Source of the DNA: Opitutus sp.
GTDB taxonomy: Bacteria > Verrucomicrobiota > Verrucomicrobiia > Opitutales > Opitutaceae
Assembly: GCA_024707325.1 (NCBI GenBank)
Contig: JANPZY010000001.1
Span: forward strand, 1,364,001 to 1,428,000
DNA: 64,000 nucleotides
Direction of reading: 5' to 3'
Below, piece after piece: positions 8,675-17,359 of the stretch. Positions within the stretch are counted from its first letter, which is position 1. Each line of letters begins with the position of its first letter. The notes under the pieces were generated by a model. It had not been told where the DNA came from. It did no database searches and saw only the letters and a list, made by a program, of their open reading frames with translations. Both the position numbers and the translations under genes were made by a program.

Positions 8675-9876
8675 CGCTGCTCCTTCTCGTTTACCGCTCG
8701 CTGCGCCAGCACGCGCTTTCGACGCTCGTCACCGCGGGCAGCATCGCACTGGCGACCGGCCTCCTGCTTGCGGTCTGGACCGCCAAGGAGCAATCGCAGG
8801 CCGCCTTCGCCGCCACGAGCACCAGTTTCGACGCCGTGCTCGGCGCGCGCGGTTCGAAGCTCCAGCTCGTGCTCAACGCCGTGTTTCACCTCGAAGCCTC
8901 GCCCGGCAACATCGCGTGGGCGGACTACGAGAACATCCGCAAACACCCGGCAGTGAAGCTCGCGCTGCCGATCGCGATGGGCGACAATCTTCGCGGCTAC
9001 CGCCTGGTCGGCACGCTCGCCTCCGAGTATCAAAAAGTCGAATACGCGCCCGGCCGCACCTACCAGATCGCTTCCGGTGGCCGCGTCTTCAGCGAAGGCG
9101 AACACGAGGCGGTCGTGGGCAGCTTCGTCGCCCGCAAACTCAACCTGAAGGTGGGCGACACGTTTCACCCGTTTCACGGGCTCACGTTCAACGAACACGA
9201 CGAACACGCCGAAACCTACACGGTGGTGGGCATTCTCGAGCCGACGAACACGCCGGCCGATCGCGTGATCTGGATTCCGCTCGAAGGCGTGCAGACGATG
9301 GCCGGCCACGATCCGCGGGCCGCGACGGAGATCAGCGCGGTGCTGATTCAGCTCCGCGCTTCGACCGCGGGGTTCTTGCTCGATCAGGCGATCAATCGTC
9401 AGGGCAACAAACTCACGTTTGCGTATCCGGTGGGCACGATCGTCGCGGAGCTTTTTCAAAAAATCTCGTGGTTCGATCGCGTGCTCGGACTGGTCGCTTA
9501 CCTCGTCGCGCTTGTCGCGGCGGCGTCGGTGCTCGCGAGCATCTATAATTCGATGAGCGCACGGCGGCGCGATCTCGCGATCCTGCGGGCGCTCGGCGCG
9601 CGACAGATGACGATCTTCGGCGCCGTGGTGGCCGAAGCCGCGGCGATCGGCGTCGTCGGCGTGGTCGCGGGTTTGGTGGTTTACGGCGTGTTGATCTCGA
9701 TCGTGGCAACGATCATTCGCGCGCAGACCGGCGTCGTGATTGAAACGTGGGCGTGGCATCCGGTGTTTGTCGTGGTGCCGCTCGCACTCGTGGCGCTGTG
9801 CGCGCTCGGCGGCATCGTGCCCGCGCTGAAAGCGTATCGCACGCCCGTGGCGGACACGCTCACGCCGACGTCGTGA
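8671..9876 (+). CDS. FtsX/MacB-like ABC permease
   Basis: Inner-membrane permease of 401 residues paired with the ATPase before it. One N-terminal helix (about 12-32), a periplasmic MacB_PCD-like domain (about 40-270) and three C-terminal helices make the four-helix FtsX fold; the conserved coupling region is NSMSARRRDLAILRALGARQ. The hallmark large periplasmic domain groups it with LolC/E and MacB-type transporters. No adaptor (MacA-like) gene is adjacent, which favours a lipoprotein-type or unknown substrate over a tripartite efflux pump. Its stop is followed 5 bp later by a 22-bp repeat array. Confidence 0.88.
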   Translation: MTLLLLVYRSLRQHALSTLVTAGSIALATGLLLAVWTAKEQSQAAFAATSTSFDAVLGARGSKLQLVLNAVFHLEASPGNIAWADYENIRKHPAVKLALPIAMGDNLRGYRLVGTLASEYQKVEYAPGRTYQIASGGRVFSEGEHEAVVGSFVARKLNLKVGDTFHPFHGLTFNEHDEHAETYTVVGILEPTNTPADRVIWIPLEGVQTMAGHDPRAATEISAVLIQLRASTAGFLLDQAINRQGNKLTFAYPVGTIVAELFQKISWFDRVLGLVAYLVALVAAASVLASIYNSMSARRRDLAILRALGARQMTIFGAVVAEAAAIGVVGVVAGLVVYGVLISIVATIIRAQTGVVIETWAWHPVFVVVPLALVALCALGGIVPALKAYRTPVADTLTPTS

Positions 9877-9881
9877 ACGAA

Positions 9882-10079
9882 ATTCGGACCGAGTCGCGAC
9901 CAAGTGCGCACACGGTCGACCGAAGGTGCGAACACCGTCGCGCGGCGGTGCGGACACGGTTGCCCCAAGGTCCGGACACGGTTGAGCGAAGGTCCGGCCA
10001 TGGTTGACCGCAGGTGCGGACATGGTCGCGACGAGGTGCGCACCCGGTCGCGACTTGGGCCGCAACCTCGCTGCATCAC
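9882..10079 (+). repeat. 22-bp tandem repeat array 1 (9 units)
   Basis: Nine contiguous, degenerate units of exactly 22 bp (198 bp = 9 x 22). Each unit is roughly GTSCGGACAYG followed by GTYGMSMCNAG, with unit starts at 9882, 9904, 9926 and so on to 10058. Units differ at many positions, yet length never varies. 22 is not a multiple of 3, so the open frames across it are not protein repeats. There are no spacers, so it is not a CRISPR. Forward orientation. Confidence 0.9.
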
Positions 10080-10084
10080 GAAAA

Positions 10085-10111
10085 ACCAAAGTCCGTAATA
10101 CGGACTTTGGT
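10085..10111. repeat. 27-bp AAAGTC palindrome, copy 1
   Basis: Perfect inverted repeat ACCAAAGTCCGT, centre AAT, ACGGACTTTGGT, six bases after array 1. It resembles the palindrome at 19002-19028 (same CAAAGTC...GACTTTG arms, different inner bases). It could be a weak terminator for the ABC operon or a protein site. Confidence 0.75.
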
Positions 10112-10685
10112 GCGGGGGCGGGGTTGCGTTTTGACGGGCGACGCGGGCTGTGTCACGGTCGCGGCCTCATGGCTCTGTTTCGTCTTTTTTCGGATTCTCG
10201 TGGTGAGCGCGTGCGCGGTGTTTCCCGCTTTGGCGGCGGAGGTCATGATCGCACCGCCGACGGAGGAAAATGGTTATCTGGTGCTCGGTTTCGACAAGCT
10301 GGGCGCGTATCCCTTCGTTGCTCCGGGATTCGATGCGGCGACGCCCAATGGCGAGGTGCCGACGGGCGAGGAGCAAATCCCCGAGATCGTGAAGGCGTGG
10401 AGCGGCAAAAAGGCGCTCGTCACGGGCTTCATGCTGCCGACCAAGTTGGAAAACGGCTTGGTGACGGAATTTCTTTTAGTGAAGGATCCCGCGATGTGCT
10501 GCTACGGCGTGATGCCCAACATGAACGAGTGGGTGGTCGTGCAGATGAAGAAGGGCGTGCGTCCGCTGATGGATGTGCCGATCTCGTTTTACGGTCGGCT
10601 GAAGGTCGGCCCGATGGTGGAGAACGGTTATCTCACCGGCATCTATCTGCTCGAAGGTGAGCGGATGGGCGAGGTGAAGGGCTGA
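10110..10685 (+). CDS. DUF3299 family secreted protein
   Basis: About 191 residues with an N-terminal hydrophobic export signal (FVFFRILVVSACAVFPALAA) and a C-terminal domain typical of DUF3299: KALVTGFMLPTKLENG, FLLVKDPAMCCYG, VPISFYGRLKVGP. The vicinal CC of DPAMCCYG is a family hallmark. Function unknown; members are periplasmic or membrane-associated. The start is uncertain: GTG 10110 is used, with TTG 10131 as alternative, since the first overlaps the palindrome at 10085-10111. The gene lies between a 22-bp array and a GA/CT hairpin, in the same order in which those two elements sit side by side elsewhere in the window. Confidence 0.78.
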   Translation: MRGRGCVLTGDAGCVTVAASWLCFVFFRILVVSACAVFPALAAEVMIAPPTEENGYLVLGFDKLGAYPFVAPGFDAATPNGEVPTGEEQIPEIVKAWSGKKALVTGFMLPTKLENGLVTEFLLVKDPAMCCYGVMPNMNEWVVVQMKKGVRPLMDVPISFYGRLKVGPMVENGYLTGIYLLEGERMGEVKG

Positions 10686-10696
10686 GGCTATCAGAA

Positions 10697-10791
10697 TCTT
10701 TCTCTTACTCTTTCTTCTTTCTCTTTCTCTCGGTTTGAGGATCGCCTGACGACAGGGGAGAAAGAGTAAGAGAAAGAAGAAAGAGAAAAGA
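10697..10791. repeat. GA/CT hairpin element, type B copy 1
   Basis: A 33-nt all-pyrimidine-biased arm (10697-10729, TCTTTCTCTTACTC...) and a 34-nt purine arm (10758-10791, GAGAAAGAGTAAGAG...) around a 28-nt loop starting TCGGTTTGAGG. It fills the gap between the convergent DUF3299 and ACT genes and could terminate both. A relative lies at 53919-54017. Confidence 0.8.
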
Positions 10792-10825
10792 TCGCGTGTG
10801 CGTTGCCTGACGGCGCGCGGCTTTA

Positions 10826-11281
10826 TTACCGCGAAATATCCCGCTGCGTGAGCACGCGGAAGCCGCGGTGATTGAGCGCTTGGGCGGCGACGTCTTCGTC
10901 CTCGACGTTGATGGCGAGCGCGGCGCGGTCGGCGGGGCGTTTGATGAAGCTGTAGATGTAGTGGACGTTGATCTCGGCTTCGAGGAGTGCGCTGAGCACG
11001 CCTTTGAGGTCGGACTCGTCGTTGATCTCGACGGCGAGCACGTTGCACTCGGTATAGGGAAAATCGTTGCTGATCATCAGCTCGCGGGCCTTGTCCGGAT
11101 CGTCAACGATCATGCGCACGATGGCGCTGTCGGTCGTGTCGAGCACGGTGAGCGCCATGATGTGGACGTTGTTGGCCTTGAGCAGCGCAGTGAGATCGTT
11201 GAGTCGGCCGACGCGGTTCTCGGTGAAAACAGAGAACTGTTTCACGGGGTCCATACCGATCGAGAGGTGAGTGTCAGCCAT
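10826..11281 (-). CDS. ACT domain protein (two ACT repeats)
   Basis: A 151-residue cytoplasmic protein made of two ACT-like ligand-binding domains, about 12-80 (QFSVFTENRVGRLNDLTALL, NNVHIMALTVLDT) and 82-150 (NVLAVEINDESDLKGVLSALLEAEINVHYIYSF). Such stand-alone proteins bind amino acids and modulate enzymes or regulators; the partner is unknown. ATG 11281 gives MADTHLSIGMDP, and an internal ATG at 11254 is possible. It is divergent from the cation efflux gene with only 82 bp between starts. Confidence 0.85.
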   Translation of the reverse strand: MADTHLSIGMDPVKQFSVFTENRVGRLNDLTALLKANNVHIMALTVLDTTDSAIVRMIVDDPDKARELMISNDFPYTECNVLAVEINDESDLKGVLSALLEAEINVHYIYSFIKRPADRAALAINVEDEDVAAQALNHRGFRVLTQRDISR

Positions 11282-11363
11282 GACGGTGCAACATGGATGC
11301 AGCGCCCAAAACGGTCAATTGCGGGCTCGCCGCTCGTGCGCCGAGGCTCCTAGCGTCCGGGGG

Positions 11364-12272
11364 ATGGAGCCCCCTCTGCCGAGCCACCATGCGGCGATCC
11401 AGCGGCGCGCGCAGGAGAGTGCGCGGCTGGTGTTGCGCGGCATCGCGCTCAACGCGGCGCTCGCGGTGGTGAAGTTTGCGGGCGGCATTTTCGGCAACAC
11501 GTATGCGCTGATCGCGGACGGAGCGGAATCGCTGCTGGATATCTTGTCGTCGCTGCTCGTGTGGGCGGGTTTCCGCGTGGCGTCGCGTCCGCCGGATGAA
11601 AATCATCCGTATGGTCACGGAAAGGCGGAGCCGCTGGCGGCGCTCGCGGTGGCGGTGTTCATCTTCGCGGTTTGCGGCTGGATCGCGTGGCACGCGGTCG
11701 CCGAAATTGCGACGCCGCATCGCGGACCGCATTGGGCGACGTTGCCGCTGCTCGCGCTGATCGTGAGCACGAAGCTGTGGTTTTCGCGCCGCATGAATCG
11801 CGCGGGTGAGGAGGCGGGCAGCACTGCGCTCGGCGTGGAGGCCCTGCATCACTACTCGGACGCGGTCACCTCGGGCGCGGCGTTTGTCGGCATCGCGATC
11901 GCGGTGATCGGCGGCAAAGGCTACGAAACGGCCGACGATTGGGCCGCGCTGCTTGCGTGCGTGGTGATCGGTTTCAACGGCGTCTCGATGCTGCATCGTG
12001 CGGTGCGCGACGTGATGGACGAGGCCGTGCCGCAGGAATATGAAAACGCGGTGCGCGCACTGGCGCTCCAGGTGGACGGCGTGCGCGCGCTCGACAAATG
12101 CCGCGTGCGCAAGAGCGGCCTCTCGCATCTCGTGGACATCCACGTGCGCGTGGACGGCGAGCTCACCGTGCGCGGCGGTCACGACATCGCGCATGCCGTG
12201 AAGGACACGCTGCTCGCCGCGGAGGCGCTCGCGATCAGCGACGTGTCCGTGCACGTCGAGCCGGCGACTTGA
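11364..12272 (+). CDS. Cation diffusion facilitator family metal exporter
   Basis: Inner-membrane transporter of about 302 residues exporting divalent metals (Zn, Fe, Mn, Co type) by proton exchange. It has six hydrophobic helices, the helix-2 site ADGAESLLDILSS, the loop HPYGHGKAEPLA and the helix-5 site HHYSDAVTSGA, followed by a cytoplasmic ferredoxin-like C-terminal domain with VDIHVRVDGEL and HDIAHAVKD. In place of the canonical helix-2 HxxxD there is ESLLD, so metal choice may differ from the ZitB/YiiP norm. Start ATG 11364 (MEPPLPSHHAAI); an upstream in-frame start at 11271 lies in non-conserved sequence. Confidence 0.9.
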   Translation: MEPPLPSHHAAIQRRAQESARLVLRGIALNAALAVVKFAGGIFGNTYALIADGAESLLDILSSLLVWAGFRVASRPPDENHPYGHGKAEPLAALAVAVFIFAVCGWIAWHAVAEIATPHRGPHWATLPLLALIVSTKLWFSRRMNRAGEEAGSTALGVEALHHYSDAVTSGAAFVGIAIAVIGGKGYETADDWAALLACVVIGFNGVSMLHRAVRDVMDEAVPQEYENAVRALALQVDGVRALDKCRVRKSGLSHLVDIHVRVDGELTVRGGHDIAHAVKDTLLAAEALAISDVSVHVEPAT

Positions 12273-12375
12273 GCGTGTGGTGGCTTCGATCCGGGGGCCG
12301 CAATCGCTCGAGCACCGCACGTGCGAAATCGTGGCGTATTTGGTGCGTTATTTGCAGTCACAATGTAGGGTAATA

Positions 12376-12399
12376 CCTCGGCTGCACAGGCCTCGGCTG
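12376..12399 (+). repeat. Short direct repeat upstream of pckG
   Basis: CCTCGGCTG occurs at 12376-12384 and 12391-12399 (period 15) in the 164-bp leader of pckG. It could be a regulator half-site pair; nothing else supports this. Confidence 0.3.
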
Positions 12400-12436
12400 T
12401 TTACGCGACGGTCATTTGCGAAATCATTACAACGCC

Positions 12437-14263
12437 ATGAAAAAGACCTCCCCATCCAAGCCCCTGAGTGAAAACAAACACTTGCTGCGGTGGGTCGAAA
12501 AGATGGTCGACCTCTGCCAGCCCGCCGCCGTCCATTGGGTCGACGGCTCGAAGGAAGAATACGACGCGCTTTGCGATTTGTTGGTCGCGAACGGCACGTT
12601 CACGAAGCTGAACGAGAACCTCTGGCCCGGGTGCTTTCTCGCGCGCTCCGATCCGGGCGATGTGGCGCGCGTGGAGGATCGCACGTTCATCTGCTCGCTT
12701 TCGAAGCACAACGCCGGGCCCACGAACAACTGGGAGGATCCCTTCCAGATGAAGAAAAAGCTGAAGCACCTTTTCCGCGGGTGCATGGCGGGCCGCACGA
12801 TGTATGTGCTCGCGTTCAGCATGGGGCCGATCGGTTCACCGATGTCGCAGCTCGGCGTGCAGCTCACCGATTCGCCCTACGTCGTCGTGAACATGCGGAT
12901 CATGGCGCGCATCGGCCGTCCGGTGTTCAAGGAGATCGACAAGCAGGAAAAGCGCGTCGTGCCGTGTATCCATTCTGTGGGTGCGCCGCTCGCTCCCGGT
13001 CAGAAGGACGTGCCGTGGCCCTGCAATCAGGAGAAATACATCGTGCACTTCCCGGAGACGCGCGAGATCTGGTCCTACGGATCCGGATACGGCGGCAACG
13101 CGCTCCTCGGCAAAAAATGTTTCGCGCTGCGCATCGCGTCCAACATGGCGCGCGACGAAGGCTGGATGGCCGAGCACATGCTGATTCTCGGCGTCGAGAA
13201 TCCGCAGGGCGAAAAGACCTACGTCGCGGCGGCGTTTCCGAGCGCGTGCGGCAAGACCAACTTCGCCATGCTGATTCCGCCCGAGCCGTTCCGGGAGGCC
13301 GGTTGGAAAGTGTGGACCGTGGGCGACGACATCGCATGGATCCGCCCGGACGCCAATGGCCGTCTGCACGCGATCAATCCCGAGGCCGGCTTCTTCGGTG
13401 TCGCGCCCGGCACGTCGGTGAAAACCAATCCCAACGCGATGGCGTCGCTCGCGAAGAACACCATCTTCACCAACGTCGGCCTCACGCCCGACGGCGGCGT
13501 GTGGTGGGAAGGCATGACCGACGAGCCGCCGGCCGAGTGCGTCGACTGGCAGGGCCGCCGCTGGACACCCGAGATCGGCCAGAAAACCGGGGCGAAAGTC
13601 GCGCATCCCAACGCGCGCTTCACCGCACCCGCCTCGCAGTGCCCCACGATCGATTCCGAATGGGAAAATCCCGATGGCGTGCCGATCAGCGCGATCATCT
13701 TTGGCGGACGACGCGCGACGACGATGCCGCTCGTGTATCAATCGTTCAACTGGTCCGGCGGCGTTTACATCGGCGCCACGATGGGCTCCGAGATGACTGC
13801 GGCCGCGGCGGGCACGATCGGCAAAGTGCGGCGCGATCCCATGGCGATGCTTCCGTTCTGCGGCTACCACATGGGCGACTACTTCCGCCACTGGATCAAC
13901 ATGAAGCGGCAGCTCTCCGAGGCACCGCGCATTTTTCACGTGAACTGGTTCCGGAAAGACGCCGACGGAAAATTCATCTGGCCCGGCTACGGCGACAACA
14001 TGCGCGTGCTGAAATGGATCGTCGACCGCTGCGCCGGTCGCACGCGCGCGAAGGAATCGCCCATCGGCTGGCAACCGCACTACGAAGACATCGACTGGAC
14101 GGGACTCGATTTTTCGCGCGAGAAATTCGATCAACTCCAGGCCGTCGATCCCGTGGCGTGGCGCGCGGAAATCATCGGACAGCAGGAGCTCTTCCTCGAT
14201 TTGCATGATCACATGCCGAAGGAGTTGCTCTTCGAGCGGGAGCTGCTCATCTGCCGTATGTAG
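12437..14263 (+). CDS. pckG: Phosphoenolpyruvate carboxykinase (GTP)
   Basis: Cytosolic gluconeogenic enzyme of 608 residues: oxaloacetate + GTP to PEP + CO2 + GDP. The full set of GTP-type motifs is present: substrate region [18 protein letters not shown], the P-loop [13 protein letters not shown], the metal/kinase-2 loop [18 protein letters not shown] with [21 protein letters not shown] and [11 protein letters not shown]. Length fits the family (about 600). ATG 12437 follows a 164-bp leader. The next gene starts 43 bp later but is functionally unrelated. Confidence 0.97.
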   Translation: MKKTSPSKPLSENKHLLRWVEKMVDLCQPAAVHWVDGSKEEYDALCDLLVANGTFTKLNENLWPGCFLARSDPGDVARVEDRTFICSLSKHNAGPTNNWEDPFQMKKKLKHLFRGCMAGRTMYVLAFSMGPIGSPMSQLGVQLTDSPYVVVNMRIMARIGRPVFKEIDKQEKRVVPCIHSVGAPLAPGQKDVPWPCNQEKYIVHFPETREIWSYGSGYGGNALLGKKCFALRIASNMARDEGWMAEHMLILGVENPQGEKTYVAAAFPSACGKTNFAMLIPPEPFREAGWKVWTVGDDIAWIRPDANGRLHAINPEAGFFGVAPGTSVKTNPNAMASLAKNTIFTNVGLTPDGGVWWEGMTDEPPAECVDWQGRRWTPEIGQKTGAKVAHPNARFTAPASQCPTIDSEWENPDGVPISAIIFGGRRATTMPLVYQSFNWSGGVYIGATMGSEMTAAAAGTIGKVRRDPMAMLPFCGYHMGDYFRHWINMKRQLSEAPRIFHVNWFRKDADGKFIWPGYGDNMRVLKWIVDRCAGRTRAKESPIGWQPHYEDIDWTGLDFSREKFDQLQAVDPVAWRAEIIGQQELFLDLHDHMPKELLFERELLICRM

Positions 14264-14305
14264 GCGACGTGGCCCGCCTCCGTTACGCGCTTTCTTACCC
14301 TACCA

Positions 14306-15154
14306 GTGTCCAACCTGATCACTCGCGAAAAAATTCTCGAACAAGCCCGCGCGCTGCCGCCGGCACCGCGGGCTCTCGCGCAAGTGTGCGAGTTGTTGCG
14401 CGACGTGAATTCCGATCTGCGGGAGATCGCCAATCTCATCCGTCTCGATCCGGCGCTGTCGGCTGAGGTGATCCGCGTGAGCAACAGCGCTGCGTTTGGC
14501 GCTGGTTGGGAAATCGGCTCGGTGGACGAGGCCGTCGCCCGCGTCGGCTTTTCCGAGTTGTTGCGTCTGGTCGGACTCGCGACGGCGATGAGTCTCGCCG
14601 ACGAAGCGCTGCCCGCCTACGGCATCGAACTCTCTGCGCTCCGCGAATCGCTGATTCTCCACGCGCTCGCCGCCGAGGCGATCGCGCAACGTGTGAGCCT
14701 GGAGAAAAACACCGCCTACGCCGCCGGCCTGCTCCGCTGGATCGGTGCGATGGCGATGGATCGTGCGGCGCGCGGCGTGCTGCCGCCGGAGCGCTGTTAC
14801 TCGACCGAGCGTCACGCCACCTATGTCGATTGGGAGACGGCCGAGTTCGGCATGGCCAACACCGATGTCGCGATGACGATTCTCTACGAGTGGCGCTTTC
14901 CCGCCGAACTCGTCGGCGCGATCGGCGGCTATCATCTCTTTCCGGAACCGGGCGGCGAAGATGTGTTTTCCGGCGTGCTCAATCTCGCCGGCACCATCGT
15001 GGCGCAGGCAGGCAGGGCCCTTCCCGGCGAAGCCCGCATGTGGGTGCTGACGCCGGCGAAGCTTGAAGCGGTCAACCTCAGCGAAACCGCCTGGCGCGAA
15101 GCAGCCGACGAAGCGCTCGCGTTGTTCGAACGCCAGCGCGTGGCGCTGCGTTGA
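14306..15154 (+). CDS. HDOD domain protein 1
   Basis: A 282-residue cytoplasmic HDOD-domain protein, the first of three paralogues. HDOD is an HD-like helical domain without metal ligands that acts in signalling. Visible conserved stretches are IANLIRLDPALSAEVIRVSNS, DEAVARVGFSELLRLVGLAT, HALAAEAIAQ and YAAGLLRWIG. The C-terminal 80 residues (TILYEWRFPAELVGAI) continue the fold. There is no receiver, GGDEF or kinase domain, so it is likely an effector or scaffold in another pathway. GTG 14306 is 43 bp after pckG. Confidence 0.88.
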   Translation: MSNLITREKILEQARALPPAPRALAQVCELLRDVNSDLREIANLIRLDPALSAEVIRVSNSAAFGAGWEIGSVDEAVARVGFSELLRLVGLATAMSLADEALPAYGIELSALRESLILHALAAEAIAQRVSLEKNTAYAAGLLRWIGAMAMDRAARGVLPPERCYSTERHATYVDWETAEFGMANTDVAMTILYEWRFPAELVGAIGGYHLFPEPGGEDVFSGVLNLAGTIVAQAGRALPGEARMWVLTPAKLEAVNLSETAWREAADEALALFERQRVALR

Positions 15155-15167
15155 GCTCGTATTCAGA

Positions 15168-15321
15168 GTAAGGATACGTTCGAGCCGCAGTCCGCTCCGA
15201 GCCGCGACCGAGTGCGGACATTGTCGCGCCAAAGTCCGTCCCGAGTCGGGACAAGGTGCGGACACGGTCGAGCCCAGGTGCGGCCTGCGTCAGGCCAGAA
15301 TGCGGCATGGGCTTGGGCGAA
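15168..15321 (+). repeat. 22-bp tandem repeat array 2 (7 units)
   Basis: Seven contiguous 22-bp units (154 bp) starting 14 bp after the HDOD stop, with boundaries at 15168, 15190, 15212, 15234, 15256, 15278 and 15300. Best units begin GTGCGGACACG and GTCCGTCCCGAG. Forward orientation. No GA/CT hairpin is adjacent. Confidence 0.88.
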
Positions 15322-15532
15322 GGAGGAACCGAGCCACATGAACACCGAGGACACGGAAAAGACTCCCGTATCGGCCGTGAACAGGCGCTTTCGGTGCCTC
15401 TGCGATTCCTGTCAGCCGTGAAGATAGTGCAGTGGGCGCGTCATTGTTAACGTTTGGTTAACCTCCGGTCTTTTCTGCAAAAGATGAGATCTTTGCCTTT
15501 CGCGAACGAGGGAGTCGCATTTCGTTCGAGAC
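15322..15532. other. Non-coding gap between HDOD genes 1 and 2
   Basis: After array 2 there is no supportable gene. It holds a degenerate ACCGAGGACACGGA / TTTCGGTGCCTCTG inverted pair (about 15343-15405), a common intergenic repeat style, and two GTTAAC sites spaced 11 bp apart at about 15448-15463, about 75 bp before the next start. Confidence 0.5.
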
Positions 15533-16381
15533 GTGATTGCGCGTCTTGCTTTCGACCATGTGCTTGCTGCGGCCGGGACGTTGTCGGCGGCCCCTCAGAT
15601 TCTCGTCGGGTTGTCGGAGTTGCTGCGGGATCCGCAGGTCGAGTTGGACCGCGTATGCGAACAGGTGAAACTCGATCCGGCGTTGGCGGCCGCGGTGGTG
15701 CGAGTGAGCAACAGCGTGATGTTTGGTTTCGGCGGTCGGGTGGCCTCGGTGGAGGAAGCGGTGAGCCGCGTGGGTCTGAGCGAGGTGATGCGGTTGGTGG
15801 GCGTTGCGACTGTCGGTCGCCTGGTTGATCGCGCGCTGCCGGGGCATGCGATCCGGGCGGACGAGTTGAGACGGTCGCTGGTGTTGCACGCGCTCGCGGC
15901 GGAGCAACTGGCGCTGCGATGTGGCGTGGAGCCGCGTCTCGCCTACACGGCGGGTTTGTTGCGCGCGATCGGCATCATGGTGCTCGAGCGCGTGATGGCG
16001 ACGGACGGTTTCGAAGTGCAGCGATTCGATCCGGAGAGTTTCGCGAGCTATCAGGATTGGGAGATCGCGCAGATCGGGATGACGCACGAGGAAGCTGCCG
16101 TGATCGCCTTCGAAGGTTGGCGCTGCGCGCCCGAACTCGTCGAGGCCGTGAGGGCGCAGGCGAAGTTTGTCGGTGCGCACGACGATTCGCGGCTCGCGGG
16201 CGTGATCAATCTCGCCGGCGCGGGTCTCGTGCGGGCGGGACGCGCACTGCCGGGGGATGAAATGTTTTGGACGCTGACCGACGCGAAACTAGCGTCGCTC
16301 GGCCTCGACGAGCCGGCGTGGACGCATGCGATGGAGGTCGCGGCGGCGATGTTCGAGAAAGTGCGCGGCGGTTTGTTCTGA
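15533..16381 (+). CDS. HDOD domain protein 2
   Basis: Paralogue of the gene at 14306 with the same length (282 residues): CEQVKLDPALAAAVVRVSNS, EEAVSRVGLSEVMRLVGVAT, HALAAEQLAL, YTAGLLRAIGIM. Only an HDOD domain is present. GTG 15533 is the first start before the conserved N-terminal helix. It is followed after 81 bp by a secreted RWAFTQ-family protein, a pairing repeated directly downstream. Confidence 0.87.
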   Translation: MIARLAFDHVLAAAGTLSAAPQILVGLSELLRDPQVELDRVCEQVKLDPALAAAVVRVSNSVMFGFGGRVASVEEAVSRVGLSEVMRLVGVATVGRLVDRALPGHAIRADELRRSLVLHALAAEQLALRCGVEPRLAYTAGLLRAIGIMVLERVMATDGFEVQRFDPESFASYQDWEIAQIGMTHEEAAVIAFEGWRCAPELVEAVRAQAKFVGAHDDSRLAGVINLAGAGLVRAGRALPGDEMFWTLTDAKLASLGLDEPAWTHAMEVAAAMFEKVRGGLF

Positions 16382-16462
16382 CCCGAGCGTGGAGCAGGGG
16401 AGGGCGGCCACCCGAGTGCGAGGACGGTTTGCGCGGTGGTGTGCCGCTGGCATCGTCGCGGG

Positions 16463-17236
16463 ATGGTTCTCCGGCGATGGTTATTTCTTTTCGTGAGCGC
16501 GGGGCTGTGGTGTCCGCTCGCGAGCGCGGCGCCGCAGCCGCTGGAGGAGGCGTTGCAAAAGGTGGAGGAGCACCGCGATCGGTGGGCGTTTACGCAGACG
16601 TTCGTGGAACGCGACGGCAAGGGAGCGGTGCGCGAAACGATCGTGGTGCGTTTTGATCCTTCGAAGCCTTACGCGGAGCAGTTTACTCCCATCTCCGTCG
16701 ATGGCGGGCTGCCGACTCCGGCGGTGATTCGCCGCTATCGAAAAGAAGGCGAGCGGCGCGCGGAGATGATCGAGAATCCGGAAAACGCCAAACGCCGGAG
16801 CAAACGCCCCACGCTCGGCGAACTCATGGACATCGAGCGCGCCGTGCTGTCGTCGGAGGACGAGCAACGCTGGATCTACGACGTGCCGTTGCGCGAGGAG
16901 GACAACCGGCGTTTGCCGCCCGAGAAATTTCAAGTGCTGGCGGAGGTCAGCAAAATCTCGCGCGCCTTCGTGCAGATCGAAGTGACACTGCGTTCGCCGA
17001 TGCGTGCAGGCGTCGTGGTGAAGATCAAGTCGGCCGCCGGAAAACTGCAGTTTACCGCAGTGGCGCCCGACTTTCCGCCGACGCTTACGCGAATCGAGGG
17101 TGGAGGCGTCGGTTCGGTGGTGTTTGTGAAAATCGGCCGGCGCTATGAGATCTCCCGGTCCGATTTCGCCCGAGTGACGCCCTACCGCGACCGTTTTGAG
17201 GTAAAGCTTGGGCCGTTGCAGACGATCGATTTCTGA
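16463..17236 (+). CDS. Secreted protein, RWAFTQ family, copy 1
   Basis: A 257-residue protein not assignable to a known family. A signal peptide (LRRWLFLFVSAGLWCPLASA, cleavage near 22) precedes a mainly strand-predicted mature part. It shares with the gene at 18252 the motif RWAFTQ (40-45), a following VRE...RFDPS, a central basic stretch and a C-terminal GRRYEISRSDFARV. The size and periplasmic location are compatible with a LolA-like half-barrel, but no diagnostic residue proves that. ATG 16463 is chosen over 16436 because it begins the charged-plus-hydrophobic signal. Confidence 0.75.
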   Translation: MVLRRWLFLFVSAGLWCPLASAAPQPLEEALQKVEEHRDRWAFTQTFVERDGKGAVRETIVVRFDPSKPYAEQFTPISVDGGLPTPAVIRRYRKEGERRAEMIENPENAKRRSKRPTLGELMDIERAVLSSEDEQRWIYDVPLREEDNRRLPPEKFQVLAEVSKISRAFVQIEVTLRSPMRAGVVVKIKSAAGKLQFTAVAPDFPPTLTRIEGGGVGSVVFVKIGRRYEISRSDFARVTPYRDRFEVKLGPLQTIDF

Positions 17237-17239
17237 AAC

Positions 17240-17267
17240 CGGGCCCAAAGTGTCGGGAGCCCGTTTT
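17240..17267 (+). terminator. Candidate terminator after RWAFTQ copy 1
   Basis: CGGGCCC (17240-17246) pairs with GAGCCCG (17257-17263) with one mismatch around a 10-nt loop, then TTTTAGG. Modest stem and tail. Confidence 0.5.
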
Positions 17268-17359
17268 AGGCGTGGTTCGGCGCGCTTTGCTGGTTCGCAA
17301 TATTTTTACTTCGGGAAAACGGGATTTGTGCCGACAGAGGGAAGGCTTTCCGCACTTAC

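Noticed and set aside
9882..10079. CRISPR array
   Set aside because: Units are contiguous without spacers, degenerate, and no cas genes are present.
9904..10098. Open frames across the 22-bp arrays giving Arg/Thr-rich repetitive peptides
   Set aside because: 22 is not divisible by 3, so each unit is read in a new frame; the apparent peptide repeats are by-products, there is no conserved start, and similar frames appear on both strands.
15343..15405. Small gene in the gap between HDOD genes 1 and 2
   Set aside because: Only an ACCGAGGACACGG-type repeat remnant is there; the short open frame has no start context or conservation that I can see.
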